Below, piece after piece: positions 1 through 8,496 of a stretch of DNA of 64,000 nt. Source of the stretch: G963665925 sp963676345 (lineage in GTDB: Bacteria; Bacillota; Clostridia; Peptostreptococcales; Acidaminobacteraceae); the NCBI GenBank assembly GCA_963676345.2, contig CAXXTS010000006.1, positions 916,589 to 980,588 of the forward strand. The letters run 5' to 3'. Position 1 is the first letter of the stretch. The number at the start of each line of letters is the position of its first letter. Under the pieces are notes generated by a model. The model ran no database searches. It was given only the letters and a program-made list of their open reading frames with translations, and was not told where the DNA came from. Made by a program: the position numbers and the translations under genes.

Positions 1-557
1 AAATGTCAGGCATTGAGCTTGCTCAAAACATTCGTAAAGTCAATAAAACCGTTCCAATCATTGTCTTAACGGCACTTTCAGATAAGGACACGATTTTAGA
101 AACCGTAAAAATTGGCATATTGGATTATGTTCTTAAGCCTGTTGATGTAAAAGAGCTCGTGCGGGTGATTACAAAGGCGGTTTCTACAATTACGGCGATG
201 GATCAGGCGTTTGGTTATCAGCCAATTGCGCCGGAACAGCTGAACACCTTGAAGTCAGCACTTACATCCTACTTAAAAAAAGAGACTGGCAAGGGGCCAA
301 TTGACATTCGGTTTGTATCGACCGAAGAGCTGCTAGAGCTCACTGTTATGGGGACCTTAACCCGGTTTGAACTGGCTCTTATGAATCGAACGGAAAATCA
401 AAAGCTTGTCGAGTATAACAGAAACATTTTTTTTAAGGACAGAGCAAAAAGCATAGAGCAGATTATTGCACAGTCTCTTGAAAGAAATGTGTATCATTTC
501 GCAGATGCCAAAGTTGATGCTGTGAAGGATAAATGTGTGCTTACTTTTAAATTGTAA
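1..557 (+). CDS. Response regulator, 3' part (REC receiver domain plus DUF2294-like C-terminal domain)
   Basis: The gene enters the window from upstream, so the phosphoacceptor Asp and the acidic pocket are not seen. What remains is the second half of a CheY-like receiver: the conserved Thr in IIVLTAL and the conserved Lys in YVLKPVD, which is diagnostic. After a short linker come about 110 residues (LKSALTSYLKKETGKGPIDI to the end) that look like a DUF2294/Na-associated domain: GKGP near its start, a G-x-LTRFE segment, then an R-rich helix. That domain assignment rests on recalled family pattern and is moderate. There is no DNA-binding helix-turn-helix, so the output is unlikely to be classical transcription control. 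An intrinsic terminator follows directly, so this is the last gene of its operon. Confidence 0.75.
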   Translation, partial: MSGIELAQNIRKVNKTVPIIVLTALSDKDTILETVKIGILDYVLKPVDVKELVRVITKAVSTITAMDQAFGYQPIAPEQLNTLKSALTSYLKKETGKGPIDIRFVSTEELLELTVMGTLTRFELALMNRTENQKLVEYNRNIFFKDRAKSIEQIIAQSLERNVYHFADAKVDAVKDKCVLTFKL

Positions 558-582
558 AGAGCATAGAAGCCTACATTGTCAG

Positions 583-616
583 AGCCAGATTATCTTAAGG
601 ATAGTTTGGCTTTTTT
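583..616 (+). terminator. Intrinsic terminator after the response regulator
   Basis: A 12-bp stem (583-594 with 600-611, including two G-U pairs) with a 5-nt loop is followed by a T-run. Confidence 0.85.
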
Positions 617-696
617 CTATTTGCATAATACGCTGTTGAAGTGGGGGCGCATTGTGAATAGAATGATGATATTTTGCAATACAGTTAATGGAAATA

Positions 697-705
697 TGGT
701 ATAAT
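697..705 (+). promoter_or_regulatory. Extended -10 promoter for the metal/siderophore uptake operon
   Basis: TGGTATAAT is an extended -10 element. The only -35-like hexamer (TTGCAA, 674-679) is 20 nt away, too far, so the TG extension probably carries recognition. No Fur-type operator is evident here. Confidence 0.5.
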
Positions 706-751
706 AATAAAAGAAAATTTAGAATATTTATACATTTAAAAGGGGGCAATT

Positions 752-1282
752 ATGAAGAAAATAGGCTTTTTAATGATGTGTTTGGTGCTTTTTTCATCTA
801 GTATGGTATTTGCTGGTGGCGGCAAGGGCGGTGGCGATGGTAAATCCACATTGGAACTGACTCAGGTTACAACTGAATCGGGTTCAGAAGAGGTTCAACC
901 AGAAGATGTACTGACACTTGAGTTTTCTAATAATGTGGTAAATATGTCTGTAAAAGAAAATAATATGACATGTTTTAGTGTAGCGGACAGCCAAGGTAAT
1001 CCAGTTGAAATAGAGGTAATCATGGGGGATGATCAAGTAGATCGCTCAATTAAGCGTTTGGTTCATATTAAGCCTGTTACGTCTTGGAAAGCAGGAGAAA
1101 AACATTTGGTAACTGTTACAAAAGATTTATCTGGAAAAAATGGCGTCTTGCTCGGTAAAGATGTGACTTATGAATTTACTGTGGCGAGCCCTGCAGCTCA
1201 AGCTTCTGGAAGTAAAATGTGGATGATTGGCTTTGCTGCCATTATTGTATTGGCAGGGGGATTTGCATTTGCAAAAAAATAA
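752..1282 (+). CDS. Secreted, membrane-anchored Ig-like (SbsA/Big_5-like) protein
   Basis: A 176-residue protein with a Sec signal peptide (residues 1-21, ending VFA), a Gly-rich stretch, one bacterial Ig-like domain (about residues 35-145: LTLEFSNNVV ... KPVTSWKAGEKHLVTVT ... YEFTV) and a C-terminal transmembrane helix ending in KK (about 155-176). The pattern of a beta-sandwich on a C-terminal anchor resembles SbsA-type Ig domains of cell-surface proteins. It starts after a strong AAAGGGGG ribosome site and overlaps the next gene, a FecCD-type permease, so it probably works with that importer at the cell surface, for example as a ligand-presenting or scaffold protein. That role is inference; no heme-binding NEAT signature was recognised. 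Confidence 0.7.
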   Translation: MKKIGFLMMCLVLFSSSMVFAGGGKGGGDGKSTLELTQVTTESGSEEVQPEDVLTLEFSNNVVNMSVKENNMTCFSVADSQGNPVEIEVIMGDDQVDRSIKRLVHIKPVTSWKAGEKHLVTVTKDLSGKNGVLLGKDVTYEFTVASPAAQASGSKMWMIGFAAIIVLAGGFAFAKK

Positions 1283-2279
1283 GGTACAACAGGTTAGAAT
1301 CTTAATGATATACCTGTTTCCACTTTTATCAGTACTCCTTGCTCTGTTTATTGGCCGTTACCCGACATCAACGCAAGATGTGGTTGGTGTTTTTAGCGGA
1401 CTGGGAAAGACAAATAATTCAGTTGTTGAGAACATTATTTTAAATATTCGGCTGTCAAGAGCCTTGGTAGGGTTTCTAACAGGGGGGGCTTTAGCCATTA
1501 GTGGTGCTGTACTGCAAGGTATTTTCAAAAATCCACTCGTGGACTCTGGAATGCTTGGCGTGAGCAATGGGGCAAGCTTCGGAGCGGTTTTGGGTTTTCT
1601 CTTTTTTGGTGGCAAATACAGCATGGTTCTTGGACTCTCCTTTGCTTTTGGTGTGCTTGCAGTATATTTGAGTTACTCCATTGCAGGTATTTATAAATCA
1701 TCGCCTACGATTATGCTGGTACTGGGCGGGGTCATTGTTTCATCGATGTTCTCTTCGCTTGTATCTTTAGGAAAATACATAGCAGATCCATATGATCAAC
1801 TTCCAGCTATCGTATTCTGGCTGATGGGGTCACTTTCAGGTGTAGGCTATGGTGATGTCAGGGTGATCTTGCTGCCTGTATTGGTTGCTGGCGGGATCGT
1901 ATTCTTGCTAAGATGGAAGATAAATGTTCTCTCATTAGGAGAGCGAGAAGCTTCAAGTTTAGGCATAAATGTACGCAATGTCAAGGGACTTTTAATTATA
2001 TGTGTTTCTGTGATGACAGCATCGGTGGTATCCATCAGCGGAACGATTGGGTGGGTTGGATTGATTGTTCCACACCTTGTACGCATGCTCCTTGGAAATG
2101 ATCACCGGCGCTTGGTGCCTGCATCCTTTGCTTTTGGAGGCGGGTTGCTGGTTGCTGTAGATATTGTTGCACGGTCACTGACTACCTCTGAAATTCCAAT
2201 TGGTATTTTGACGGCTTTACTCGGCGCGCCGTTTTACGTCGTTTTGCTACGCCAGACGAAAGGGCGTGACTGGCAGTGA
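1269..2279 (+). CDS. FecCD-family ABC transporter permease (iron-siderophore/cobalamin/heme type)
   Basis: Polytopic membrane protein of the BtuC/FecCD family: the early segment with LSRALVGFLTGGALAISGAVLQGIFKNPLVDSGMLG and the later GTIGWVGLIVPHLVRMLLGNDHRRLVP coupling region are the family's two most conserved blocks. The frame is open from 1227, but a TTG at 1269 lies 8 nt after AGGGGG and gives the short basic N-terminus usual in the family; an ATG at 1305 is the other candidate. It overlaps both neighbours, which argues for translational coupling. The partners are the ATPase and binding lipoprotein downstream. Substrate cannot be read from sequence; iron complexes, heme and corrinoids are all possible. 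Confidence 0.93.
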   Translation: MQKNKVQQVRILMIYLFPLLSVLLALFIGRYPTSTQDVVGVFSGLGKTNNSVVENIILNIRLSRALVGFLTGGALAISGAVLQGIFKNPLVDSGMLGVSNGASFGAVLGFLFFGGKYSMVLGLSFAFGVLAVYLSYSIAGIYKSSPTIMLVLGGVIVSSMFSSLVSLGKYIADPYDQLPAIVFWLMGSLSGVGYGDVRVILLPVLVAGGIVFLLRWKINVLSLGEREASSLGINVRNVKGLLIICVSVMTASVVSISGTIGWVGLIVPHLVRMLLGNDHRRLVPASFAFGGGLLVAVDIVARSLTTSEIPIGILTALLGAPFYVVLLRQTKGRDWQ

Positions 2280-3097
2280 AAAAGCTTACTATTGAGAAAT
2301 TGACATTTTCCTACGGGAAAAAAAGTGTGCTTGAGGCTGTAGATTTGGAGCTGAACAAAGGTGAGATTCTTTGCCTACTAGGGCCTAATGGCTGTGGCAA
2401 GTCTACGCTTATGGACTGTTTAATGCAGCATCATTCAGATTATAAGGGCAGTATAACCTGCGATGGAATAGATTTGCGAAAACTCCCTCATAGAGAGCGT
2501 GCAAAACTTATGGCTTATGTACCCCAGTGTTCAGAAACCACTTTTCTCTACACTGCCTTTCAGATGATTCTCATGGGACGTACTCCGCATGCAGCTTTTT
2601 TTTCATCCCCAGGACGGGAGGATGAAGCTCAGGTTTATGAAATCGCCAGCCGCCTGAATATTGAAGCGCATTTGAGTCAAACGTATAATACACTCAGCGG
2701 CGGACAGCAGCAGCTTGTGAAAATTGCACGTGGTCTTGTTCAAGGTGCGTGTATTCAAGTGTTGGATGAGCCGATGGCTGCGCTTGATTTAAAGCATGAA
2801 ATCAAGCTTTTGAATGTGATTGGACAACTGATTAAAGATGCACATACGTCGGTGATTATGTCGACACATGCACCAAATCAGGCCTTTCTTCTCGAAAATA
2901 TGGGTGTAAACGTGAAGGTCTGTCTAATGAAAGAAGGACAGATAAAATATCAGGGAAAGCCATCGGATGTAATTACATCAGAAACGATTCGAGATATTTA
3001 TGGAATTGAATCAGGTGTTGTGTCCTATTTAGACGAGTATAGAAATCAAAGCGGATACGTCCTGGTTCCAAGTGCGTATGAAAATACAGGAGAATGA
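2276..3097 (+). CDS. FecE/BtuD-type ABC transporter ATPase
   Basis: ATPase of a metal-chelate importer, 273 residues. Walker A GPNGCGKST is at about residues 36-44, the Q-loop at VPQC (about 82-85), the signature LSGGQQQ at about 140 and Walker B with VLDEPMAALD at about 162-171; a switch His is in MSTHAPNQA. The start is a GTG whose last bases overlap the TGA of the permease gene, a typical coupled junction. Length and motifs fit the family throughout. It energises the preceding permease. Confidence 0.95.
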   Translation: MKKLTIEKLTFSYGKKSVLEAVDLELNKGEILCLLGPNGCGKSTLMDCLMQHHSDYKGSITCDGIDLRKLPHRERAKLMAYVPQCSETTFLYTAFQMILMGRTPHAAFFSSPGREDEAQVYEIASRLNIEAHLSQTYNTLSGGQQQLVKIARGLVQGACIQVLDEPMAALDLKHEIKLLNVIGQLIKDAHTSVIMSTHAPNQAFLLENMGVNVKVCLMKEGQIKYQGKPSDVITSETIRDIYGIESGVVSYLDEYRNQSGYVLVPSAYENTGE

Positions 3098-3098
3098 A

Positions 3099-4178
3099 AT
3101 GCGTAAAAAGTATGCGATAGGTGTATTTCTGATAATCATACTTTTAATCGGATGTACACAGAAAGCACCTGAAATAGAGGGACCTGTAAAGACGGTTGTT
3201 GATAGCGTAGGAAGAGAAGTCACTATTCCACAGAACCCCGAGCGGTTGGGTGCTCTATATGCGCCAACAGGACATATTATAGCCATGCTGGACTCAGGTG
3301 ATAAAATAGTTGCAGTCAATAATGGCTTGAAAAGAGATAAGTTGTTAAATCAATTGGTTCCTGCCATTGGAGAAGCATCTAGAGTGGTATCTTCAGGACA
3401 AATCAATATGGAGGAGCTGGCTAAGCTAGAGGTTGATTTAGCCTTTATCCCCCTAGATATTTATCGTGAAGAGAAGCAGGTAAAGCAACTTGGAAAACTA
3501 GGAATTCCCTACATTGTCGTCGATTTTCAGTCTATTGAGGAACAGAAATCCCTTGTAAGTCTCATGGGTGAAATTTTAGGGGCTGAAGAAGAGGCGCAGA
3601 CTTATAATGATTTTTATGATAACGTGATTGCACAGACAAAAAAGGCAGTTGAATCGGTCACAATGGACAAGCGCACTCGGGTATATCATTCCATTAATGA
3701 AGCCAACTGTACCGTAGCCAGCAATACACTGCCAGCTGATTGGATGCACATCGCAGGCGGTGTGAACGTATCTCTGGATACAGAGCTTGAAAAAGACGGC
3801 GATAAGTATTATACAAATCTTGAGCAAATCATATACTGGAATCCCGACGTCATTTACTGTAATGAAGAGGGCGTACCAGCGTATATTATGAATAATGATC
3901 AGTGGTCAGACATTGCTGCCATAAAGTCTGGCCGTGTTTTACAGTTGCCTGTTGGAATCTCGCGTTGGGGACATAAGACTTCTCTGGAAACCCCTCTTGC
4001 AATTCTTTATGTAGCACAGGATTTATATCCACAGGCAATGCAAAATGTAGATGTTGAAGCTATGATTCGAAGCTTTTATAGTGATCTTTTTGAGTTTGAT
4101 GTGACAGATGCAGATTTGGAAAGCATTCTTGAAGGGAAAGCCATGCGGTTGACTAAGGACTTGAAAGAAGGAGAATAA
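3099..4178 (+). CDS. Metal-chelate ABC transporter substrate-binding lipoprotein (Peripla_BP_2 family)
   Basis: A 359-residue lipoprotein. The start ATG at 3099 follows AGGAG (3088-3092) and gives MRKKYAIGVFLIIILLIGC, a lipoprotein signal with the lipidated Cys at 19; an upstream in-frame ATG at 3072 would bury this signal. The mature part opens with VVDSVGREVTIPQNPERLG, the hallmark of FecB/BtuF/HmuT proteins, and continues with the two-lobe pattern joined by a long helix. A late W-R-x-GH motif (ISRWGHKTSLETPLA) may contribute to the ligand pocket. It delivers substrate to the permease and ATPase just upstream. It ends by overlapping the TiaS-like gene (TAATG). Confidence 0.92.
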   Translation: MRKKYAIGVFLIIILLIGCTQKAPEIEGPVKTVVDSVGREVTIPQNPERLGALYAPTGHIIAMLDSGDKIVAVNNGLKRDKLLNQLVPAIGEASRVVSSGQINMEELAKLEVDLAFIPLDIYREEKQVKQLGKLGIPYIVVDFQSIEEQKSLVSLMGEILGAEEEAQTYNDFYDNVIAQTKKAVESVTMDKRTRVYHSINEANCTVASNTLPADWMHIAGGVNVSLDTELEKDGDKYYTNLEQIIYWNPDVIYCNEEGVPAYIMNNDQWSDIAAIKSGRVLQLPVGISRWGHKTSLETPLAILYVAQDLYPQAMQNVDVEAMIRSFYSDLFEFDVTDADLESILEGKAMRLTKDLKEGE

Positions 4179-5065
4179 TGCAGTTTTATCTTTGTATAGA
4201 CGATACCGACACCATTGATTCCATTGGGACAGGAACAATCTGTGAAGAAATACGAAATACCTTGATTGGAGATAATATTGCGCGGTGCCATCCAATTACA
4301 AGACACCAGCTTCTGATACACGAGGATATTCCCTATACATCCCATAACAGCTCCATGTGTTTTGAAGGCGAGTTGCTTGAGGGTACAATTAATGATGTGA
4401 TCAGAATTGGAAAATCAGTTTTGAATGTGCGAAGTGCAAAGGGCTCAGACCCAGGACTTTGTGTGGCACAGGTAACAGAGACAATAAAGCGGGATGCGCT
4501 CGTTGAATTTGGTTACAAGGCGACTCAGGTAGTCTTGACAAAGCGTGACGCATATTCCCTAGCGGAGAAAATGGGAATACATCTTTCAGAGCATGGTGGA
4601 ACAGGTCAAGGAGTAGTTGGGGCGATTGCAGGTGTTGGACTCCGTATATCAGGAAATAATGGAGAGGGCAAGGGCATACTCAAAAAAGTAAGCAATCGTA
4701 CCTATTCGGTTAAAGAACTCTTGGATCTAGATGGTATACAGAAGGTGATGGACACCTCGGGTCATGTTCTTGAGGACCGTGTGACGGTGCACATTCAAGA
4801 ACCAACAAAAATTCAGCTTCACAACCATAAATTTACCTTGTTTGCAGAGCAGAAGCCAGAAGGCTATGTTGCACTGACTAAAAAGGTGGTTCGGTCGCTT
4901 CAACTTGGAAATCAAGTTTTCAGACTTTCAAATTCTTGCGACTTATTTAGACCAGATGTACCTGAAGAACAAATAGAGCATGAACTGAAATCATGCTTAA
5001 ACTGCACCTATAGGCGGTGGACGCATACTGGTATAGAGTGTGTGAAAGGTATGTACGAGACATAA
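4178..5065 (+). CDS. TiaS-like protein (archaeal tRNA-Ile2 agmatinylcytidine synthetase homologue) in a bacterial transporter operon
   Basis: A 295-residue protein opening with LCIDDTDTIDSIGTGTICEEI. The IDDTD motif and the later GGTGQGVVGAIAGVGLRISGN match the N-terminal and ferredoxin-like parts of archaeal TiaS, which attaches agmatine to C34 of tRNA-Ile2 using ATP. Bacteria normally use TilS (lysidine) for this, so a TiaS function is unlikely in this setting. The protein is shorter than TiaS (about 420 residues) and ends in a Cys-rich tail: one Cys in LSNSC, a CLNC pair, and a last Cys in IEC, which could bind a metal or cluster. Its ATG overlaps the stop of the binding-protein gene, so it belongs to the uptake operon. 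A role in processing the imported ligand is inference only. Confidence 0.6.
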   Translation: MQFYLCIDDTDTIDSIGTGTICEEIRNTLIGDNIARCHPITRHQLLIHEDIPYTSHNSSMCFEGELLEGTINDVIRIGKSVLNVRSAKGSDPGLCVAQVTETIKRDALVEFGYKATQVVLTKRDAYSLAEKMGIHLSEHGGTGQGVVGAIAGVGLRISGNNGEGKGILKKVSNRTYSVKELLDLDGIQKVMDTSGHVLEDRVTVHIQEPTKIQLHNHKFTLFAEQKPEGYVALTKKVVRSLQLGNQVFRLSNSCDLFRPDVPEEQIEHELKSCLNCTYRRWTHTGIECVKGMYET

Positions 5066-5074
5066 AGTGAAAAG

Positions 5075-5118
5075 CTACTTGGACATGGGGGAAATATTAA
5101 ATGTTCAGGTAGTTTTTT
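5075..5118 (+). terminator. Intrinsic terminator of the uptake operon
   Basis: A 12-bp stem (5075-5086 with 5101-5112, two G-U pairs) with a 14-nt loop is followed by six T. Confidence 0.8.
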
Positions 5119-5204
5119 ATATGCATCATTTAAAGTAGAAAGCGCCTTTTTCTTTAATATGGACGCGGCAATGAATACCTTTAGAAAGCCATTGAAATAT
5201 GGTA

Positions 5205-5213
5205 TGGTATAAT
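5205..5213 (+). promoter_or_regulatory. Extended -10 promoter for ktrBA
   Basis: TGGTATAAT, the same extended -10 form as at 697. No well-spaced -35 is present. Confidence 0.5.
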
Positions 5214-5266
5214 GTAGAATGAAATTTCCGAGGATAAAATAGAAAAACATGTTTCGAGGTGAAACT

Positions 5267-6643
5267 ATGGACTTTAAAAGCGCAATTTCTGTTGCAGATG
5301 ACATGCGTAAAAAAGAGTTAAACCCGGGGCAAGTTCTCGTACTGGGATTTGCTTCCGTTATATTGATAGGTGCCATACTACTGAATTTACCCATAGCAAC
5401 ACAAAGCGGCGGGTCTGTCGGATTTATTAATGCCCTGTTTACATCGACTTCAGCAGTCTGTGTAACCGGTCTGGTTGTTGTTGACACAGGTACGTACTGG
5501 ACTGTGTTTGGGAAAAGTGTCATACTCTTACTCATTCAAATTGGTGGACTCGGGTTTATGACCATGGCAACCAGTATGGCTTTTCTGGTGGGCAAGCGTA
5601 TATCGCTTAGAAGTAGACTTATTATGCAGGAAGCGCTCAACCAGTTTACGATATCTGGCATTGTACGCCTTACAAAGTATATTATCTATACGACACTGAT
5701 TATTGAAGGACTCGGTGCGGTCCTTCTAGGGTTTAAATTTGTGCCAGAATACGGATGGAGTACAGGGGTTTTCTATAGTGTCTTCCATTCTATCTCAGCA
5801 TTTTGTAATGCAGGATTTGATATTATTGGACATGGACGCAGTCTGACGCCTTTTGTCGGAAATCCGCTTGTGAACTTTACAATCGTTATGCTTATAACTG
5901 TAGGCGGTATTGGTTTTACAGTTATTATTGACTTGTTTCAAAAGGCTACGGGAAAAATAAAGATGCTTTCTTTACATACAAAATTTGTCTTGCTTGTTTC
6001 TGGTATTCTTGTAGCTTCCGGATTTGTCATGATTTTTATTTTCGAATACAGCAACCCAAATACTTTAGGGGGGCTCAATTTTGGTGAAAAGCTCTTGGCG
6101 GCTCTCTTTCATGCTGTTACGCCAAGAACAGCTGGGTTTAATACATTGCCTATGGATCAGCTCACGGTTCCAACCAAGTTTCTTACAATCATACACATGT
6201 TTATAGGTGGGTCGCCGGGATCGACTGCAGGCGGGGTGAAAACGACAACGATGGGACTGGTTATCCTGCTAATCGTATCGGTTATAACAGGTAAGGAAGA
6301 CATTGAGTTCAGTAATAGACGTTTTCAAACAGCAACGGTAATGCGTGCGCTTGCAATTTTAGGAATTGGTCTTTTTATCGTTATTACGGTGACACTGTTC
6401 CTGAGTTTTACAGAACCGGGGCTAAAATTTATAGATATATTCTTTGAAGCCATCTCAGCATTTGCAACAGTGGGACTGTCCCTTGGAATTACTTCAAAGC
6501 TGAGCATTGCCGGTAAAGTCATTATCACGATTACAATGTTTTTTGGAAGACTGGGTCCGCTTACAATTGCCATGGCACTTGCAAGAAGACAAGCCAAGAA
6601 ACAGCTATACAGATATCCGGAAGGCCGAATTATGGTTGGATAA
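5267..6643 (+). CDS. ktrB: Ktr/Trk potassium channel subunit KtrB
   Basis: Membrane pore of the Ktr K+ uptake system, 458 residues. The four repeated P-loops are visible: TSTSAVCVTGLVVV, FHSISAFCNAGFDIIG, FHAVTPRTAGFNTL and FEAISAFATVGLSLG, each with the filter Gly. An ATG at 5249 is also in frame, but the ATG at 5267 sits about 7 nt after GAGGTG and is preferred. The next gene encodes the cytoplasmic gating ring, 22 nt downstream, so both are made together. In other Firmicutes this pair is shut by c-di-AMP through the regulatory subunit; no c-di-AMP riboswitch is seen in the 5' region here. Confidence 0.95.
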   Translation: MDFKSAISVADDMRKKELNPGQVLVLGFASVILIGAILLNLPIATQSGGSVGFINALFTSTSAVCVTGLVVVDTGTYWTVFGKSVILLLIQIGGLGFMTMATSMAFLVGKRISLRSRLIMQEALNQFTISGIVRLTKYIIYTTLIIEGLGAVLLGFKFVPEYGWSTGVFYSVFHSISAFCNAGFDIIGHGRSLTPFVGNPLVNFTIVMLITVGGIGFTVIIDLFQKATGKIKMLSLHTKFVLLVSGILVASGFVMIFIFEYSNPNTLGGLNFGEKLLAALFHAVTPRTAGFNTLPMDQLTVPTKFLTIIHMFIGGSPGSTAGGVKTTTMGLVILLIVSVITGKEDIEFSNRRFQTATVMRALAILGIGLFIVITVTLFLSFTEPGLKFIDIFFEAISAFATVGLSLGITSKLSIAGKVIITITMFFGRLGPLTIAMALARRQAKKQLYRYPEGRIMVG

Positions 6644-6665
6644 TAACTGATAGGAGTGAAACAGT

Positions 6666-7316
6666 ATGAAAAAACAATTTGTTGCAATAGGATGCGGCCG
6701 TTTCGGTTCGAGTGTAGCCCTCAAACTAATGGAACTTGGATATGAAGTTATGGTTGTCGACAAGAATGAAGAGACAATCCAAAACATAGCCGATAAGGTG
6801 ACCTATGCAGTACAGGCAGATGCGACAGACGAGAACACAATAAAGTCTTTAGGTATCAGAAATTTTGACGTGGCAATCATTTCTATTGGGGCCAACATCC
6901 AGTCGTCGATTTTGGTTACTCTAATGGCAAAAGAGCTTGGGGTAAAGTATGTTGTCGCAAAGGCACAAAATGAACTCCACGGTAAAGTACTTTACAAAAT
7001 TGGTGCAGACCGTGTTGTATTCCCGGAACGTGAAATGGGTATTCGTATTGCCAATAACCTTGTCTCAGACAATATTCTTGACTATATAGAGCTTGCACCT
7101 GACTATTCAATTATGGAAGTGGTTGCGCTTCCAGAATGGCTCGGCAAGTCACTAAAAGAAATCAACATGCGTTCTACATACGGCATTAATGTTATGGCTA
7201 TCAAGCATGGCCTGGATATTAACATTGCAGTTGGGCCAGATGATCAGATAAAAGAGGGCGATGTACTGGTTGTTATCGGCCATAATGATGATCTGAAAAA
7301 CATTGAAAAAGAATAG
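6666..7316 (+). CDS. ktrA: Ktr potassium uptake regulatory subunit KtrA (TrkA-N plus TrkA-C)
   Basis: A 216-residue RCK protein. The N-terminal Rossmann fold shows G9-x-G11-xx-G14 and the ribose-binding Asp32 in VVDKNEE; the C-terminal half from about residue 137 (SIMEVVALPEWLGKSLKEINMR ... GDVLVVIGHNDDL) is a TrkA-C domain. The octameric ring binds ATP/ADP at the first domain and, in Firmicutes homologues, c-di-AMP at the second. It follows ktrB directly and precedes the methylase gene by 8 nt, which may be co-transcribed. Confidence 0.95.
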   Translation: MKKQFVAIGCGRFGSSVALKLMELGYEVMVVDKNEETIQNIADKVTYAVQADATDENTIKSLGIRNFDVAIISIGANIQSSILVTLMAKELGVKYVVAKAQNELHGKVLYKIGADRVVFPEREMGIRIANNLVSDNILDYIELAPDYSIMEVVALPEWLGKSLKEINMRSTYGINVMAIKHGLDINIAVGPDDQIKEGDVLVVIGHNDDLKNIEKE

Positions 7317-7324
7317 GTGTTTTA

Positions 7325-8116
7325 ATGATTACCTCAGGGCAAAATAAAACCATTAAGGAAGTTAAAGCACTCAGCAGAAGGCGAGAACGTACCAAGTCAG
7401 GCTTGTTTGTAGCGGAGGGGCTGCGCTTTGTGCAGTCTGCAGTTGAAGTGAGTGCGCACATAAAATACATACTTTATTCAAGTGCAGTATATAGAACCGA
7501 AGCAGGCACTACGTTCTTAAATTCATTAATAGACTCAGATAGCTATGAGCTTGTTGAAGTAGATGATAAAATCATGGCTGAAATTTCAGATACGCAGTCA
7601 CCGCAAGGTATTTTAGCTGTGGTAGAGCAGTCTGCATGGACTTGGGATCAGGTCCTTGTAAACAATGGGGTCGTTATGGTGCTTGATCGTCTTCAGGATC
7701 CCGGAAATTTGGGAACCATTGTACGTACCGCCGACGCTGCAGGTGTATCGGGTATTATTCTATTAAAGGGAACCGTTGACTTATACAATCCAAAGGTCCT
7801 GCGTTCAACTATGGGGTCGGTTTTTACGCTGCCTGTCCTTGAAGGTGTAGAATGGTCTGAGGCTGAAGGCAAACTTGAAAATTCTGGTTATCTCGTTGCG
7901 GCGACAGCACTTGAAAACAGTGTTGACTATGACAGCCTTGATTATAGGGGGCCAACGGCCTTTATCATCGGCAACGAAGCCAATGGCATTTCGGATACAA
8001 TCCTGGAATCGGTTCAATATAAGGTGATCATTCCCATCGTTGGGTCCGCAGAATCCCTCAATGCAGGGGTAGCGGCTGCAATTATGATGTATGAGGCCTT
8101 AAGACAAAGAAAATAG
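7325..8116 (+). CDS. TrmH/SpoU-family 2'-O-ribose RNA methyltransferase
   Basis: A 263-residue protein with an N-terminal L30e-like RNA-binding domain (KALSRRRERTKSGLFVAEGLR) and a C-terminal SPOUT knot. The three SpoU motifs are intact: LDRLQDPGNLGTIVRTADAAG with the catalytic Arg, FIIGNEANGIS, and IPIVGSAESLNAGVAAAIMMYE. It transfers a methyl group from SAM to a ribose, probably in 23S rRNA. In many Firmicutes such a gene sits just before pheST, as here. The exact target nucleotide cannot be told from sequence. Confidence 0.92.
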   Translation: MITSGQNKTIKEVKALSRRRERTKSGLFVAEGLRFVQSAVEVSAHIKYILYSSAVYRTEAGTTFLNSLIDSDSYELVEVDDKIMAEISDTQSPQGILAVVEQSAWTWDQVLVNNGVVMVLDRLQDPGNLGTIVRTADAAGVSGIILLKGTVDLYNPKVLRSTMGSVFTLPVLEGVEWSEAEGKLENSGYLVAATALENSVDYDSLDYRGPTAFIIGNEANGISDTILESVQYKVIIPIVGSAESLNAGVAAAIMMYEALRQRK

Positions 8117-8127
8117 TAAAACTTGCC

Positions 8128-8156
8128 TTGTCGGTGGAATACCCCTATGCTATAAT
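8128..8156 (+). promoter_or_regulatory. Promoter of the pheST T-box leader
   Basis: TTGTCG (8128-8133), 17-nt spacer, TATAAT (8151-8156), placing the start near 8163 just before the T-box. Confidence 0.65.
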
Positions 8157-8162
8157 ACGACT

Positions 8163-8436
8163 AGGTAAAGATTTGAATCATTAAAATCAGTGTTGACTAA
8201 GGAAAGTAAACCCACTTAAGTCTTAAAGAGAGCGACCGGATGGTGCAAGGTTGCAGACAGGTGTGTTGAAGTTCCCTTACGAGCTGCAGGAGTGAAACGC
8301 TTAAGTAGTTCCTGCCGGTTAGCCCCCGTTATAGGGTAAAGAGAGATCAGTATAAGTGTACTGGTAATCTGGGTGGTAACGCGGAAGCTAATTAGGCCTT
8401 CGTCCCAACATGATGTTGAGGACGAAGGCTTTTCTT
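8163..8436 (+). ncRNA. T-box leader upstream of pheS (Phe-specific)
   Basis: The T-box sequence GGGTGGTAACGCGG is at 8371-8384. A specifier TTC (Phe) at 8272-8274 lies in the expected GAAG-TTC-CCTTACGAG context on the 3' side of stem I. The terminator is a 10-bp stem GCCTTCGTCC/GGACGAAGGC (8396-8405, 8420-8429) plus T-run. Uncharged tRNA-Phe pairing with the specifier and with the T-box bulge would favour the antiterminator and raise pheST expression. Confidence 0.95.
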
Positions 8437-8496
8437 ATGTAGAAATTTCGTCCCTGAGTCACAATATATTTTAGGTAGTGGAAAGGAGTCATTTTC

